Shown: positions 1-7,385 of the stretch, one piece after another
Layout: each line of letters opens with the position of its first letter
Numbering within the stretch: the first letter of the stretch is position 1
Assembly: GCF_902506145.1 (NCBI RefSeq)
Contig: NZ_LR733519.1
Coordinates: 124,001 to 188,000, forward strand
Source of the DNA: Burkholderia sp. 8Y
GTDB taxonomy: Bacteria > Pseudomonadota > Gammaproteobacteria > Burkholderiales > Burkholderiaceae
Reading direction: 5' to 3'
DNA length: 64,000 nucleotides
Made by a program: the position numbers and the translations under genes
Notes under the pieces: generated by a model
The model's database searches: none
Seen by the model: the letters and a program-made list of their open reading frames with translations, nothing else
Told to the model about the DNA's origin: nothing

Positions 1-74
1 GCCGCACGTCCGATGCCGCTGCCCGCTCCGGTCACGATCGCAATACGGGAATTCGTCTTGGCTGCTTCAGGCAT
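1..74 (-). CDS. SDR-family oxidoreductase, N-terminal fragment
   Basis: Only the first 24 codons lie in the window; the gene continues off the left edge. The translation reaches the Rossmann cofactor motif of short-chain dehydrogenases, reading IVTGAGSGIGRAA (TGxxxGIG). An AGGAG sits about 10 bases before the ATG at 74, which supports this start. The substrate cannot be guessed from this fragment. Confidence 0.8.
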   Translation of the reverse strand, partial: MPEAAKTNSRIAIVTGAGSGIGRA

Positions 75-172
75 GTCTCCGTTCTCCTGTCGACCAGAGT
101 GGGCGCGCGAGCGTCTGTCTCCGGTTCCGTGTGATGAGGTGTTGGGTGGCGCGCGACAGTGCGCGTCGTCGA

Positions 173-709
173 TCAGGAGAACATTATCAGCGAAACGCCT
201 TGCAACGCCGCTTCAATGACTGCTGGACGTGCCGGCCGCGGCTGTCCCGGCGGTGTTGCGCATCGCCTGCCGTTGCAGAAGATGGCGGTCATCAGCATCG
301 GGACGACTTCGTGGACCACGGCCGTGCTGCCCGACTCGCGCACGCGCGCCTCGACCGACTCCTTCGATCCGACCACGACGACGCCGTACGCCGAATCGTT
401 GATCGGCTCGCCTTTGCCCTGCTTGAAGAGCGCGTCGCCCTGTTCGAAGCCCAGCACGGCGTAGACGCGAAAGCCGTACGCGGTGAGCTCGCTGCCGTGC
501 GCCGGCCGGAAAGCGTTGACGGAGTTGGCTTCGACGCGCATCGGGCTGGCGTCGATATAACGCTCGTCGCGCAGCGGCGCGATGAAGCGATGCGCGCTCG
601 ACTTGCAGTCGAGTTGCTGTTCGAGCGGATAAGCCTGCGACGCGCTGGGCGGCAATCCCCCAACCACAGCGGCGAGCGCGGTAAGCGTTGCGAGAGGAAC
701 GGTTTTCAT
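173..709 (-). CDS. Secreted hypothetical protein
   Basis: 178 aa. The N-terminus (MKTVPLATLTALAAVVGGLPPSASQA) is a convincing Sec signal peptide with likely cleavage after SQA, so the protein is probably periplasmic. The mature part has two well-separated cysteines (LDCKSS near residue 35 and AIFCNGRRC near 143-148) that could form a disulfide. I recognise no named domain. It stands alone between the SDR gene and the divergent GST gene. The reading frame on the opposite strand is also open, but lacks a signal peptide and sensible composition. The last ~25 residues are less convincing than the rest. Confidence 0.6.
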   Translation of the reverse strand: MKTVPLATLTALAAVVGGLPPSASQAYPLEQQLDCKSSAHRFIAPLRDERYIDASPMRVEANSVNAFRPAHGSELTAYGFRVYAVLGFEQGDALFKQGKGEPINDSAYGVVVVGSKESVEARVRESGSTAVVHEVVPMLMTAIFCNGRRCATPPGQPRPARPAVIEAALQGVSLIMFS

Positions 710-1031
710 GGCAGCGGCAAGGCAACGGTTGGGATTTGGTCGTTGAAGTCGGGCTGTCGACCTTGGTTTTGTTGCGGACGCGTGAGAAATGGAGCAAGTC
801 TTGAGCCAGGAGTGGTGCGCGCGGGCGGGGGCGTTGCACAGCGGAGCCTATGTTCGCATACGGCAACGCGGCGACGGTCTGACGAAACGTCTGAAGCCGC
901 GCTCGCAACCGTCCCGTCCAGTCACCGGTCGCTGCAACGCGCGCCTTTGATTCGGCCCCGCCCTGCGGCGCGTGCGCGAACTCGCTATATTGAGCGATCC
1001 CAATCGCAACCAAACCAAAACAGGACCCGCC

Positions 1032-1736
1032 ATGCCCGCGCTCTCAGACTATCCGATCACCCGCAAGTGGCCCGCGCAGCATCCCGACCGCATCCAGCTT
1101 TACTCGCTGCCGACGCCGAACGGCGTCAAAGCGTCGATCATGCTCGAGGAAACCGCCCTGCCCTACGAGCCGCATCTCGTGCGCTTCGATACGAACGATC
1201 AGACGTCGCCCGAATTTATGTCGCTGAACCCGAACAACAAAATTCCGGCGATCATCGACCCGAACGGGCCGGACGGTGAACCGCTCGCGCTCTTTGAATC
1301 CGGCGCGATTCTGATCTATCTCGCCGACAAGTCCGGCAAGATGCTGCCGAAAGACCCGGCACGCCGCTACGAAGCAATTCAATGGCTGATGTTCCAGATG
1401 GGCGGCATCGGTCCGATGTTCGGACAAGTCGGCTTCTTCCATAAGTTCGCGGGCAAGGACTACGAGGACAAGCGTCCGCGCGACCGCTACGTCGCGGAGT
1501 CGAAGCGTCTGCTCGGCGTACTCGACGGACGGCTCGCAGAGCGCGAATGGATCATGGGCGACGAGTACAGCGTCGCCGATATCGCGGTGTTTCCGTGGGT
1601 GCGCAATCTGGTCGGCTTCTACGAGGCGCGCGATCTGGTCGGATTCGACGCCTTCGCGCACGTCCAGCGCGCGCTCGATGCGTTCGTCGCGCGGCCAGCA
1701 GTGCAGCGCGGACTCGACAGTCCGAAGCGCGTTTGA
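1032..1736 (+). CDS. Nu-class glutathione S-transferase (YfcG/YghU-like disulfide-bond oxidoreductase)
   Basis: 234 aa. The N-terminal thioredoxin fold has the nu-class signature TPNGVK near residue 24, then NPNNKIPAI with the cis-Pro that contacts glutathione, and FESGAILIYLADK. The C-terminal all-helical domain contains GGIGPMFGQ and the conserved SVADIAVFPWV. Relatives such as E. coli YfcG use two glutathione molecules to reduce disulfides rather than to conjugate xenobiotics, which fits the TPN motif in place of a catalytic Tyr or Ser near the N-terminus. The start chosen is MPALSDYP, with AGGA 8 bases upstream; an in-frame start at 972 would add 20 residues without family support. Cytoplasmic and monocistronic. 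Confidence 0.9.
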   Translation: MPALSDYPITRKWPAQHPDRIQLYSLPTPNGVKASIMLEETALPYEPHLVRFDTNDQTSPEFMSLNPNNKIPAIIDPNGPDGEPLALFESGAILIYLADKSGKMLPKDPARRYEAIQWLMFQMGGIGPMFGQVGFFHKFAGKDYEDKRPRDRYVAESKRLLGVLDGRLAEREWIMGDEYSVADIAVFPWVRNLVGFYEARDLVGFDAFAHVQRALDAFVARPAVQRGLDSPKRV

Positions 1737-1797
1737 GTCGAAGTCCTGAGAATGCGCGGCGCAATTGTCGCCCGCCGCACGCTTGCGCGACGTCTGA

Positions 1798-2060
1798 GGA
1801 AATGCGTGCAGTGTCAAGGCGTTAGCCGCGTGATGCTCAGGATATCCACATAGTTGATCACCGAAATTGTGGACAACCCGTTCTGCCGCTGCCAGAGCGT
1901 CCGGCTTTATGATTACGCCCGACGCGCTTTCTGCAACGGGTTCACAATGGGCGATTCCCGCGCGCATTTCGCACGACGGGCGAAACACGTTTCGCATCAA
2001 CGCGTTGGCTCGGCGATGCTCAGGATATCCACACGCTTGTGCACGGAAACTGTGGACAAC
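1798..2060. repeat. Two direct repeats (~80 bp, 183-bp period) with inverted DnaA-box-like nonamers
   Basis: Unit A is about 1798-1877 and unit B about 1981-2060. Each contains the identical 19-mer gatgctcaggatatccaca (1832-1850 and 2015-2033), followed about 17-18 bases later by tgtggacaac (1868-1877 and 2051-2060). The nonamers atatccaca and, on the other strand, ttgtccaca each differ by one base from the DnaA box ttatccaca and face each other. The flanks of the two units also match imperfectly. They fill the gap between the GST gene and the secreted protein at 2135. They may be DnaA-binding or other replication-linked sites, or a duplicated operator. Confidence 0.65.
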
Positions 2061-2134
2061 GTGGTGTTCATAACGGGTATCGACGGGCCAGGCGCGCCAT
2101 TTTCCGATACAAAGCTCCGTCGGATCGCGACGCC

Positions 2135-2497
2135 ATGCACATCCTTCGCTTCGTTCCTTCTCGTCTACGCAGCGCCCGAACACTGGCGGCGACCGCGCTC
2201 GTCAGTTCCCTATGCGCGGCGGCTTACGCACACGCCGAGGCGCAATGTCCCGGCTATGTCGAAACCGATGCGGGCAGTGCCTTCGATGTCGCCGCCATCG
2301 TGAAGGACAGCGGCTCGCCACAATCGGCGCTCGAACGGGTGCGCAGGGCCGTATCGAAAATCGATGCGGGCGGCGGATGTTCGATCTTTGCCAACGTTCA
2401 CGCTTGCGAAGAGACGCTGACGCTCGCGCGCAAAGCGATCGTCGCGCTGCAGGCGTGCGCGGCGGGATCGGCGCCGAAGAATACGACGCGCGGTTGA
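2135..2497 (+). CDS. Secreted hypothetical protein
   Basis: 120 aa. The start is placed at MHILRFVPSRLRSARTL, which begins a typical signal peptide (basic n-region, hydrophobic TLAATALVSSLCAAAYA, cleavage near AHA/EAQ). An upstream in-frame start at 2039 would bury the signal peptide and run into the repeat unit. The mature ~90 residues contain four cysteines (QCPGY, GGGCSIF, VHACEET, LQACAAG), suggesting two disulfides in a small periplasmic protein. No domain is recognised. The promoter must lie in or near the repeat at 1981-2060. Confidence 0.7.
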   Translation: MHILRFVPSRLRSARTLAATALVSSLCAAAYAHAEAQCPGYVETDAGSAFDVAAIVKDSGSPQSALERVRRAVSKIDAGGGCSIFANVHACEETLTLARKAIVALQACAAGSAPKNTTRG

Positions 2498-2510
2498 GTG
2501 CGCGGGCAAT

Positions 2511-2546
2511 AAAAAACGCGTGCCGCCCATCTGGACGGCACGCGTT
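2511..2546 (-). terminator. Intrinsic terminator of rpoD
   Basis: Perfect 11-bp stem, aacgcgtgccg (2515-2525) pairing with cggcacgcgtt (2536-2546), with a 10-base loop. Read on the minus strand it is followed by TTTTTT from the A-run at 2511-2516. It starts 31 bases after the rpoD stop and also separates rpoD from the convergent gene ending at 2497. Confidence 0.9.
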
Positions 2547-2576
2547 GCCGATTTGCCGGAACTGCGGCTTTACAGC

Positions 2577-4580
2577 TTAGCGATCCAGGAACGGACGCAG
2601 CTTGTCCGCGCGGCTCGGATGCATGAGCTTGCGCATCGCCTTGCTTTCGATCTGGCGGATACGCTCGCGCGTCACGTCGAACTGCTTGCCCAATTCTTCG
2701 AGCGTGTAGTCCGATGCCGTGTCGATGCCGAAGCGCATGCGCAGCACCTTCGCTTCGCGCGGCGACAGCGCGTTGAGCGCATCGTCGATAGCAGCGCGCA
2801 TGTTCGCGTGCACGGCGGCATCCGCCGGCGACGCCGCGCCCTGGTCTTCGATCATGTCGCCGAGCGTTGCATCGGCGTCCTCACCGACAGGCGTTTCCAG
2901 CGACACCGGCTGCTTCGCGATCTTGAGAATGCCGCGGATCTTCTCCTCGGGCATTTCCATACGCTCGGCGAGCACCGACGGATGCGCTTCCTGACCGGTC
3001 TGCTGCAAAATCTCGCGGGAGATGCGGTTCAGCTTGTTGATCGTTTCGATCATGTGAACCGGCACGCGAATCGTGCGCGCCTGATCCGCCAGCGAGCGCG
3101 TCACGGCCTGACGAACCCACCACGTCGCATACGTCGAGAACTTCCAGCCGCGGCGATATTCGAACTTGTCCACCGCCTTCATCAGCCCGATGTTGCCTTC
3201 CTGAATCAGGTCGAGGAATTGCATGCCGCGATTGACGTACTTCTTCGCGATCGAAATCACGAGACGCAGGTTCGCTTCGATCATCTCGCGCTTCGCCTGA
3301 CGCATCTTCAGCTCGGCAGCCGTCATCTGACGATTGATCTGCTTCAGTTGCTTGAGCGGCAGCGCCACAGTGGCTTCGATGTCGATCAGCTTTTGCTGCT
3401 CAGCCTGAATGGCCGGCAGGCTGCGTTCGAGCGATGCGCCATACTGCTTCGCGCCCGCCGCCGTGCGCGCGGTCCATTCGAGATCCGTCTCGTGACCCGG
3501 GAACGACTCGACGAACTTCTCGCGCGGCATGCCGCAGCGATCTACCGCAATCTGCAGAACGCGGCGCTCGATCTCGCGCACCTGCGCGACTTGTTGCTGC
3601 ACGTTCGCGCACAAGCGGTCGATCGTTTTCGCGGTGAAGCGAATGGAGCCCAGCTCGCGCTGAATCTCCGCGCGAGCGCGCTCGACGGCCTTCGTTGCTG
3701 CGGCACCCGAACCTTTCGGATGACTGGCTTGTTCGGCCAGTTCGCGCACGCGGGCGAAAATCTCGAGACAGTCCGCCTTCAACTGCTTCAAACGCGCTTC
3801 GTTCGATGCGCCGGCGTCGGCGCCATCGATGTCGCTGTCGTCGTCTTCGTCGCTATCCGATTCTTCGGAATCCGTATCGATATCCGTCGATTCGGTCACT
3901 TCGGACGCCGAAATTTCTTCTTCCGCTGCGTCGTCTTCCTTCAGGCCGTCGACCAGTTCGTCGATCTTCAGCTCTCCGGATTCGACCTGCGCGGCGTCCG
4001 CGAGAATAGTCGCCACCGTCGACGGGCACGCGGCAATCGCCTGGATCATCTCGTGCAAGCCGTCTTCGATGCGCTTGGCAATGGCGATTTCGCCGGCGCG
4101 CGTGAGCAGCTCGGTCGCGCCCATTTCGCGCATGTACATGCGAACCGGGTCCGTCGTGCGGCCGAACTCGGAGTCGACCGTGGAGAGCGCGTTTTCGGCT
4201 TCCTCTTCCGACTGTTCGTCGGTAACGACGGCGGGCGCGTTGTCGCTCAACAGCAGCGTTTCGGCGTCGGGCGCTTGTTCATAGACGGCCACGCCCATGT
4301 CGTTGAACGTGCTGACGATGGTTTCCATCGCAGCCGTCTGCGCGAAGTTATCGGGCAAATGGTCGTTGATTTCGGCATGCGTGAGATAGCCACGCTCCTT
4401 GCCCAACTGGATCAACGCGCGCATCTGCCGCTGACGCTCTTCGTCCTGCTCCGCCGTCATCACGACATCGGGCTGCACGGCGCCGGTCTGGCCCTTTGCC
4501 TTGCCTGCGCGTCGGCCGGGCGACTTGCGCGCCGGCGCGACGATATCCAGCTCCGAATCTTCCCGATCAAAACTTGCCAT
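2577..4580 (-). CDS. rpoD: RNA polymerase primary sigma factor RpoD (sigma-70)
   Basis: 667 aa, slightly longer than E. coli RpoD (613). The order is region 1.1, then 1.2 ([27 protein letters not shown]), then a non-conserved region with a very acidic tract ([19 protein letters not shown]). Next come regions 2.1-2.4 ([46 protein letters not shown]), region 3, and region 4 with the helix-turn-helix [20 protein letters not shown]. The start [10 protein letters not shown] has GAGGAGAAAGT directly upstream; a longer open frame begins at 4739 but would overlap nothing useful. The gene lies 133 bp downstream of rep on the same strand with no terminator between them, so it may be partly co-transcribed. 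Whether this is the only rpoD cannot be told from this window. Confidence 0.96.
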   Translation of the reverse strand: MASFDREDSELDIVAPARKSPGRRAGKAKGQTGAVQPDVVMTAEQDEERQRQMRALIQLGKERGYLTHAEINDHLPDNFAQTAAMETIVSTFNDMGVAVYEQAPDAETLLLSDNAPAVVTDEQSEEEAENALSTVDSEFGRTTDPVRMYMREMGATELLTRAGEIAIAKRIEDGLHEMIQAIAACPSTVATILADAAQVESGELKIDELVDGLKEDDAAEEEISASEVTESTDIDTDSEESDSDEDDDSDIDGADAGASNEARLKQLKADCLEIFARVRELAEQASHPKGSGAAATKAVERARAEIQRELGSIRFTAKTIDRLCANVQQQVAQVREIERRVLQIAVDRCGMPREKFVESFPGHETDLEWTARTAAGAKQYGASLERSLPAIQAEQQKLIDIEATVALPLKQLKQINRQMTAAELKMRQAKREMIEANLRLVISIAKKYVNRGMQFLDLIQEGNIGLMKAVDKFEYRRGWKFSTYATWWVRQAVTRSLADQARTIRVPVHMIETINKLNRISREILQQTGQEAHPSVLAERMEMPEEKIRGILKIAKQPVSLETPVGEDADATLGDMIEDQGAASPADAAVHANMRAAIDDALNALSPREAKVLRMRFGIDTASDYTLEELGKQFDVTRERIRQIESKAMRKLMHPSRADKLRPFLDR

Positions 4581-4713
4581 ACTTTCTCCTCGACAGGTTT
4601 GCTCGGCGATGACAGGTCCCCGGAAGCGAGCGTACGGCCCGCATGAATATCGACTGAATCTTCGATCACGGACGGCTTGCTGAGAATCGCATCGAGCAAA
4701 GCGCGCAAACCCG

Positions 4714-6114
4714 CTATTCGCGCAGCTTGCGTATTTCAATCGCCTCTAGAGGCGGAACCTTAGAGTATATCAGGATTTGTTGCGACGCAGCAGGTTTTAT
4801 TGAAACGTCTGCGCGTGGCGAGGGAATGCATTCGTTTGGCCCTGATACAGCCTCCGCCTGCGCCTCGTTAGCGATCGACAGTGCGGCTTTCGTTTCCTCG
4901 CTCATCGATGTGGGGACGATTCCCGCGGCTTTCAACCGAAGCATACGCTTCAGGGCTTGCAGGCGCTCCGCACTGGGTAACGCAGCGTGGGCGTTGCTGT
5001 TGGTCAGGCGATCGGAATGTGCCGGCTGAGCTAGCTCGTTCGGGTTGCCGTCGGCGACCGACACGACACGGCTTTCCCGCACAGCGGTGACGAAATCGCT
5101 GGTCCACGCGCCTACGCGTACGCGCGGGCGAGATTCGTCCTTGTGATGCGCCGTAAGTTCGCTGCCGTCGTCAGAAACCGAATAGCGTGTCAGGCCATCT
5201 TGGCTTACGAAGATTTTCCCAGCGAGCTCTTTAGCGGTCTGTTCGTGCGTTGAGTCTCTCGATTGACGAATTTCGCGTTCGGCGGCGTCGGCGCGAAGCG
5301 TTTTGACGCGATAGGCGTAGTCCACGGGCTTTTGCAATAGTGCTCGCAGATAGCTGATCGGATGCGTCGCGCGGCGGAGATGCTCCCACGTGGTCTCCAC
5401 GACATCAGACAGGCGCTTTCCGTATTGGCGTGCCTCTCGCATGAATTTGAAAATCAAAAATTCACGAAATCCCAGTGCCCGAAGGCGGCAGAGGTCGTCG
5501 GGGAGGCGTCCCGGTTGTCTCTTTTGATTAATAGGGTTTAGATCCTTATATATACCACCGTCTGCCATGCTGACAGACGGTGAGCTAGAAAACGTAGCCG
5601 TTGGTGCGCATGCTGCGGTTTGGAGTGTGCGGTGTGAAGTGGAGCTGGCATCTTCTTGCGACTCGGTTAAACCGAGCACCGTAGCCGCCTTCGCCGTGAG
5701 GTGCAGATAGGCGCGGCCGAACAAGCCGGCGTCGACGTATCGCGTTTGCGGCGGTCGCGTGATGAAGCCGGACGCCTCGAGGTCTTCGAGACTCCGATAG
5801 AAGGTACGCATGGATTGCAGCGCGCGGCCGGTCAGCAGCTCGCGGCGAGCGAATATTGCCGCGAATGGACGAGCCGCATCAACGGTTCGCGCAAGCGCGG
5901 CGAGGACTGCACGGGCGCGGGCCGGCAGCGCAGAAATGTGATTGGCGCGGTGCGCGGCACGGAAGATCACCCAAGGCAGGTTCGACCGGTCACAGGCGAA
6001 TTCGTCGAAGGCCTGCTGATCGCCGGGCGACGCGAGGGAATCAGCGTTTAGCGAACGAGGAACACCCTCGCCAGCAACGGAATGTTGCGCGATATGCATG
6101 TCAAGTGCGTCCAT
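4714..6114 (-). CDS. Replication initiator protein (Rep) of a Burkholderia secondary replicon
   Basis: 466 aa. The N-terminal third (about residues 25-150) resembles the winged-helix DNA-binding part of plasmid Rep proteins, with [31 protein letters not shown] helices. A low-complexity Ser/Thr/Ala linker follows near residues 155-190. Then comes [51 protein letters not shown], typical of Rep proteins downstream of parAB in Burkholderiales replicons. The basic C-terminal tail ([14 protein letters not shown]) is poorly conserved. It would bind origin DNA and recruit DnaB. The ATG at 6114 lies inside a 7-bp inverted repeat and has no good Shine-Dalgarno, so a start a few codons further in is possible. 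Sequence here is AT-richer than the neighbouring operons. Confidence 0.85.
   Translation of the reverse strand: MDALDMHIAQHSVAGEGVPRSLNADSLASPGDQQAFDEFACDRSNLPWVIFRAAHRANHISALPARARAVLAALARTVDAARPFAAIFARRELLTGRALQSMRTFYRSLEDLEASGFITRPPQTRYVDAGLFGRAYLHLTAKAATVLGLTESQEDASSTSHRTLQTAACAPTATFSSSPSVSMADGGIYKDLNPINQKRQPGRLPDDLCRLRALGFREFLIFKFMREARQYGKRLSDVVETTWEHLRRATHPISYLRALLQKPVDYAYRVKTLRADAAEREIRQSRDSTHEQTAKELAGKIFVSQDGLTRYSVSDDGSELTAHHKDESRPRVRVGAWTSDFVTAVRESRVVSVADGNPNELAQPAHSDRLTNSNAHAALPSAERLQALKRMLRLKAAGIVPTSMSEETKAALSIANEAQAEAVSGPNECIPSPRADVSIKPAASQQILIYSKVPPLEAIEIRKLRE
5521..5582. other. AT-rich island plus 9-bp inverted repeat inside rep (possible origin element)
   Basis: Bases 5521-5555 are about 70% AT (ttttgattaataggg, then tccttatatata) in a genome that otherwise runs near 65% GC. 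They abut the inverted repeat CACCGTCTG (5556-5564) / CAGACGGTG (5574-5582) with a 9-base centre. The stretch encodes the poorly conserved linker around [13 protein letters not shown]. In repABC plasmids the origin lies in an AT-rich part of the initiator gene; by analogy this could be the unwinding region. That role is inference. Confidence 0.4.
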
Positions 6115-6127
6115 TTCGGAAAATGGA
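6110..6127. repeat. 7-bp inverted repeat over the rep start codon
   Basis: TCCATTT (6110-6116) and AAATGGA (6121-6127) are perfect inverted repeats with a 4-base centre. The left arm includes the rep ATG read on the minus strand. As RNA this is a small hairpin that would sequester the start codon; as DNA it could be an autoregulatory operator. Confidence 0.5.
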
Positions 6128-6138
6128 GGGGCAAACGC

Positions 6139-6166
6139 TTGACTGCCGATCGCGATCCGCTAAACT
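6139..6166 (+). promoter_or_regulatory. Sigma-70-like promoter reading away from rep, toward parB
   Basis: TTGACT (6139-6144, 5/6 to consensus) and TAAACT (6161-6166, 4/6) are separated by 16 bp. There is no coding sequence downstream on this strand, only stem-loops ending in a terminator, so the predicted product is a short RNA antisense to the rep leader. Confidence 0.55.
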
Positions 6167-6172
6167 TCGAGG

Positions 6173-6270
6173 TGTGTACTCGTGACCCGATTGGCGTCGG
6201 GAAGCGAACCGGGCGACTAGCAGTTAAGCCCGAATTCAAAAGCCTTCGGTTGGCGCCGAAGGCTTTTGTC
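6173..6270 (+). ncRNA. Candidate antisense (counter-transcribed) RNA controlling rep
   Basis: A transcript starting about 7 bases after the TAAACT box and ending at the terminator would be close to 100 nt. It contains a stem-loop CCCGA-ttggcg-TCGGG (6186-6201) and a terminator hairpin whose loop is also ttggcg (6250-6255). It lies opposite the region a parAB-rep or rep transcript must cross, the position of ctRNA genes between repB and repC in repABC plasmids. The same hexamer, UUGGCG, is the loop motif described for IncI plasmid ColIb-P9 target RNA. No expression evidence is available, so this is a prediction. Confidence 0.5.
6238..6267. terminator. Bidirectional intrinsic terminator between parB and rep
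   Basis: Perfect 12-bp stem AAAAGCCTTCGG / CCGAAGGCTTTT with loop ttggcg. T-runs follow on both strands (CTTTTGTCTTTCT on plus, CTTTTGAATTC on minus). On the minus strand it would attenuate read-through from parAB into rep; on the plus strand it ends the candidate antisense RNA. Confidence 0.85.
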
Positions 6271-6413
6271 TTTCTACAGCGTGCTGATCACATGGCGATT
6301 TCGTCCGTCTGATCCGTAAGTCACTGATTTCTAAAGAGTTGCTAGAAGGTACTGCTTGCGTGGGACGTATTGTTGCTGCTAAGTCGTTGTTTCGTATCGA
6401 CTACCTACTAGGT

Positions 6414-7385
6414 TCAATCGTCAGCACCGGCCTCATCCAGCGACTTGCTGATAAATTCGGCGATACGTTGGCCCCAATCGTTCGCGGCGCCCGCGTCCTT
6501 CTCAAAGAAGCGAATCCCTACCACTCCGTTCCTAGTCGAAACTTCACAGACCTTTCTGCGGCCCGCACGCACAACCGTCGAACTTGGCGCCGCCAATTTC
6601 GGCTTCTCTGCGGCCAGGGCAACCGCCTTGTCCTGCGTGAAGTTCTCGTCGTCGACAAGACGTCGTACCGCTTCAACGACCTTTTCCGCCTTCCCTGCCT
6701 CTGAGAGTGCGGCGAGCTTCTGCGCCGCATTGCTGCCTAGTCGCTCGGGCTTAAGAGCGAGTGCTTCTTTCGCTGCCTCAGGAAGCGCATCGAACGAGAA
6801 AATCCGACTCACATGGCTTTTGCTCAGACCGGCGCTCTCCGATATCTCGGTGCGCGACAGTCCGCTCAACTCTTGCAGGCGCTTGAAGTTCCAATACTTC
6901 TCGAAGTCGGTGAGTGACGGCGAGAGCAGATTCGAAAAGAAAGCGGCGAACTCGATCTCGCCTTCTTCGATCGAAGCGACATTCGCTCGAATGCTGTTGC
7001 GTCCGAGCTCGCGATAGGCAGCGACTCGGTTATGACCCGCCACGATTTCATATCGTCCGTCGACAACGGACCGAACCAGAATGGGAGTGGCAAGCGCGTG
7101 CTGCGCGAGGTTACTTTTCAGTTCCTGGAACTGTTCCGCCGTGAGCTTCCGGCGTCGTCCGGGCACTTCGACAAGCGCATCGAGCGGCACTTCAAGCGCC
7201 GCTCGTTCTTCCAGTTGCGATTCGAGTTCTTTGATTCGCGCCTGAGCTGTGTTGATACGATGCTGAGCATCCATCAACCTGCCCGGCGACGTGCGCGGTT
7301 CGTTATTCGTGGGCCGCTGCACGGCATCCGCCGGCTTGCTGCCGACGTTCGCGGTCTTCGCGAGAAGCCTGTCGCCAATCCCCAT
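6414..7385 (-). CDS. parB: Chromosome-partitioning protein ParB
   Basis: 323 aa. The ParB/Sulfiredoxin-like N-terminal domain has LVEVPGRRRKLTAEQFQELKSNL near residue 65 and the CTP-binding box AGHNRVAAYRELG near 120. The central helix-turn-helix that reads parS follows (GLSRTEISESAGLSKSHVSRIFSFDALP). The C-terminal dimerisation part ends VGIRFFEKDAGAANDWGQRIAEFIS. It loads on parS sites and slides as a clamp, working with ParA. Its ATG follows the parA stop with no gap, and AAGGAGG at 7393-7399 lies inside the parA end, so the two are translationally coupled. I could not locate its parS site with confidence. Confidence 0.95.
   Translation of the reverse strand: MGIGDRLLAKTANVGSKPADAVQRPTNNEPRTSPGRLMDAQHRINTAQARIKELESQLEERAALEVPLDALVEVPGRRRKLTAEQFQELKSNLAQHALATPILVRSVVDGRYEIVAGHNRVAAYRELGRNSIRANVASIEEGEIEFAAFFSNLLSPSLTDFEKYWNFKRLQELSGLSRTEISESAGLSKSHVSRIFSFDALPEAAKEALALKPERLGSNAAQKLAALSEAGKAEKVVEAVRRLVDDENFTQDKAVALAAEKPKLAAPSSTVVRAGRRKVCEVSTRNGVVGIRFFEKDAGAANDWGQRIAEFISKSLDEAGADD

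Noticed and set aside
131..1279. 382-codon open frame on the plus strand
   Set aside because: Arg-rich, overlaps both the secreted protein and the GST gene, and matches neither in quality.
2520..4646. 708-codon open frame on the plus strand
   Set aside because: Antisense to rpoD, with no ribosome site or recognisable domain.
6115..6413. Iteron array as the origin in the parB-rep gap
   Set aside because: No direct repeats of iteron type were visible; the repeated elements are hairpin loops.
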